This document shows, piece by piece, positions 62,714 through 64,000 of a stretch of DNA of 64,000 bases; the first letter of the stretch is position 1, and each line of letters starts with the position of its first letter. The DNA is from Arcanobacterium bovis (GTDB lineage Bacteria; Actinomycetota; Actinomycetes; Actinomycetales; Actinomycetaceae). The translations under genes were made by a program, and so were the position numbers. The stretch lies in NCBI RefSeq assembly GCF_004331995.1, contig NZ_SJDT01000001.1, forward strand, positions 372,001-436,000, given 5' to 3'. A model generated the notes under the pieces. That model did not search any database. It was not told the origin of the DNA and saw only the letters and a program-made list of their open reading frames with translations.

Positions 62714-63040
62714 ATGACGTTGGTAGACGAAGATCAAACATGGGCAGCTCAAGGTGCTTGCGCAAATGCTGATCCAGACTCACTTTTTGTGCGTGGGTCG
62801 GCGCAGCGGCAGGTGCGCCAGCTCTGCTTTAACTGCCCAGTCAGGATAATGTGCCTCGCCGATTCACTGAACTCCCAAATGCTGTTTGGAGTGTGGGGTG
62901 GCCTCACCGAGCGTGAACGTCGCGCCATTTTGCGCCGCTACCCAGACGAACAAAACTGGTTGGAACGGCTAACCACTTCGAACGATCAGCTAGCTGTTGA
63001 ATTGCGGATGGGGCAAATTCCGCGTTTTGCCAGCAGCTAA
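62714..63040 (+). CDS. whiB4: WhiB-family iron-sulfur transcription factor (WhiB4-like)
   Basis: Small regulator of 108 residues that binds a [4Fe-4S] cluster through Cys16, Cys38, Cys41 and Cys47. GVWGG follows at about 59-63, and a basic C-terminal tail would contact DNA or the sigma factor. GGAAGAG precedes the ATG. It is divergent from ponA2, which is the arrangement of whiB4 in mycobacteria, so a redox-sensing role is inferred. The exact WhiB subgroup is assigned mainly by synteny. Confidence 0.85.
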   Translation: MTLVDEDQTWAAQGACANADPDSLFVRGSAQRQVRQLCFNCPVRIMCLADSLNSQMLFGVWGGLTERERRAILRRYPDEQNWLERLTTSNDQLAVELRMGQIPRFASS

Positions 63041-63069
63041 AAGTGGTTTGGACGGATTGGAAGCTGTTT

Positions 63070-63172
63070 CAGTTGCTGAAAGCTGTTCAAACAACCAAAA
63101 GCTACACCGCCATTTCGAAGTGGGCACACACGGTTGCTGAAAAGCTGGTGCACAGACAGTTGCTGAAAGCTG
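63070..63172. repeat. Short direct repeats between whiB4 and the DUF4177 gene
   Basis: The 16-mer CAGTTGCTGAAAGCTG occurs at 63070-63085 and 63157-63172, with a near copy at 63132-63148 (one extra A). The three units form a degenerate tandem array in a non-coding stretch. Confidence 0.65.
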
Positions 63173-63194
63173 CCAGCACATCTAGCCTTAAATT

Positions 63195-63353
63195 ATGACT
63201 ACTTGGGAATATGTAACTGTGCCACTACTGGTTCACAACACAAAAGCAATTCTGGACAACTGGGGAATGGACGGCTGGGAGCTAGTCACTGTTTTGCCTG
63301 GTCCAGACGGAACTAATCCAGTTGCCTATATGAAGAGGCCAAAGAATGATTAG
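63195..63353 (+). CDS. DUF4177-type small protein (52 aa)
   Basis: A 52-residue protein that fits the DUF4177 family: MTTWEYVTVPLL at the start, ILDNWGMDGWELVTVLPGP in the middle. Function unknown. Its last 8 bp overlap the start of the Rid gene, so the two are translationally coupled. A similar small gene lies before the Rid-family gene in other actinobacteria. No strong ribosome binding site is seen. Confidence 0.8.
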   Translation: MTTWEYVTVPLLVHNTKAILDNWGMDGWELVTVLPGPDGTNPVAYMKRPKND

Positions 63354-63804
63354 CGAGAAACTAAGCGAGCTCGGAATTGAATTACCGCAGGTGGTTGCGC
63401 CACTTGCGGCATATACTCCCGCTCAAAAGATCGGAAATACTGTGCGCACATCCGGTCAACTGCCGATGGTTGAGGGAAAATTGCCTCTTACTGGAAAAGT
63501 TGGGGCAGAAGTTACTCCCCAGCAGGCGAAAGACCTCGCTCGCATCGCGATTCTTAACGCTCTGGCTGCTGCTTCGTCTGTAGCCGGAGGGATTGATCAT
63601 ATCGAGAAAATTGTTCACGTAACGGGATTCGTAGCCTCGGCTCCAGATTTTACAGGGCAGCCCGGCGTCGTCAACGGCGCATCGGAACTGCTCGGAGATC
63701 TTTTTGGCAACGACGGCGTCCACACCCGTTCGGCGATAGGCGTGAGCGTATTGCCACTGGATGCGCCGGTGGAGATCGAGTTAACGGTGCTGGTCAAAGA
63801 CTGA
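63346..63804 (+). CDS. Rid (YjgF/YER057c/UK114) family protein
   Basis: Cytoplasmic protein of 152 residues, probably an enamine/imine deaminase or related Rid enzyme. VRTSGQLPMVEGKL, DLARIAILNALAAASSV and HTRSAIGVSVLPLDAPVEIE follow the family layout; the Arg of HTRSAIG corresponds to the substrate-binding Arg of RidA, and the C-terminal Glu is present. The protein is longer than RidA (about 130), as in the mycobacterial relative of Rv3678c type. It starts inside the DUF4177 gene. Confidence 0.88.
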   Translation: MISEKLSELGIELPQVVAPLAAYTPAQKIGNTVRTSGQLPMVEGKLPLTGKVGAEVTPQQAKDLARIAILNALAAASSVAGGIDHIEKIVHVTGFVASAPDFTGQPGVVNGASELLGDLFGNDGVHTRSAIGVSVLPLDAPVEIELTVLVKD

Positions 63805-63851
63805 GTAGCGAAGCAAACTCACGCAATCTTCCGAACATAGATTTTTATAAG

Positions 63852-63926
63852 TGCCCTAACTTAGGCGATTCTTTCGACATCGCGCCCTATATGCGCGATG
63901 TACGTGTCAGAGCCTAAGTTAGGGCA
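63852..63926. repeat. 75-bp palindromic repeat element, copy B
   Basis: Perfect 15-bp terminal inverted repeats (63852-63866 and 63912-63926) and an inner 8-bp pair (ACATCGCG 63877-63884, CGCGATGT 63894-63901). It is the same length as copy A at 23885-23959 and shares its first 23 bases with one mismatch. It follows the Rid-gene stop by 47 bp. Nothing gene-like was seen from there to the right edge. Confidence 0.8.
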
Positions 63927-64000
63927 TGCGCAACCAGACTCCTCTAATAGTCTAATAGTCGGCTTTTGGTAGTAAATGCAGTGGTGGGCGGGAAGATGTT

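Noticed and set aside
63070-63172. CRISPR array
   Set aside because: Only three degenerate units with uneven spacing and no cas genes; repeat length and spacing do not fit.

Overview
The window looks like a chromosomal segment of an actinobacterium of moderate GC content, most likely Actinomycetaceae of the Arcanobacterium/Trueperella type. The evidence is the CarD-IspD-IspF-CysS block, a SenX3/RegX3/PhoU/Gpm block, a WhiB-family gene beside a PASTA-containing class A PBP and a metallophosphoesterase (the order known from Mycobacterium), a giant wall-anchored protein with an LAxTG-type sorting signal, and a base composition below that of streptomycetes or mycobacteria. The genus is inferred. 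No rRNA, transposase, integrase, phage gene or CRISPR array was seen.

Layout. 1-12.6 kb is mostly housekeeping: cysS (partial), a UMF1-type MFS transporter, the carD-ispD-ispF operon, regX3-senX3 divergent from phoU, gpmA, a TSUP permease and lysP. 10.4-23.7 kb is an envelope/surface locus. Two paralogous membrane-anchored alpha/beta hydrolases and a stand-alone copy of their two-helix membrane module surround a glutaminyl-cyclase-like lipoprotein, an AT-rich orphan gene and an 8.1-kb gene for a 2696-residue repeat protein. 24-38 kb has tRNA-Ser(UGA), a quinone oxidoreductase, two paralogous polytopic proteins with alkaline-phosphatase-like ectodomains, a HAD phosphatase, serS, a lipid kinase, pheA, a GT2 glycosyltransferase, a DUF5926-type gene, upp, tadA and tRNA-Ser(CGA). 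38.7-44.1 kb has an AT-rich CPBP protease gene, then a gluconate cluster: a gluconokinase/6-phosphogluconate dehydrogenase fusion, a GntP permease and a divergent FadR-type regulator with a palindromic operator. 44.2-52.4 kb is a nearly complete molybdenum-cofactor and molybdate-uptake cluster (moaD, moeB, fused modBC, modA, mog, moeA, moaC, moaE, moaA). 52.8-56.1 kb pairs a Cys-containing winged-helix regulator with a CtpE-type P-type ATPase whose start codon lies in a long inverted repeat. 56.5-64 kb has a GlsB-type membrane protein, etfBA, tRNA-Pro(CGG), metallophosphoesterase-ponA2, whiB, a DUF4177 gene and a Rid-family gene.

How the parts work together. The gluconate genes would import gluconate, phosphorylate it and decarboxylate it to ribulose 5-phosphate, with two steps on one polypeptide. 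The molybdenum genes cover molybdate import, cPMP formation, sulfur insertion and metal insertion, but no molybdoenzyme is present here. The surface locus combines exported hydrolases, a possible N-terminal pyroglutamate-forming enzyme and a wall-anchored stalk, and is the best candidate for an undescribed system.

Repeats and regulation. Two 75-bp palindromic elements of identical length (23885-23959 and 63852-63926) are the clearest dispersed repeat. Several long perfect hairpins without a U-tract lie between convergent genes and probably act as bidirectional terminators.
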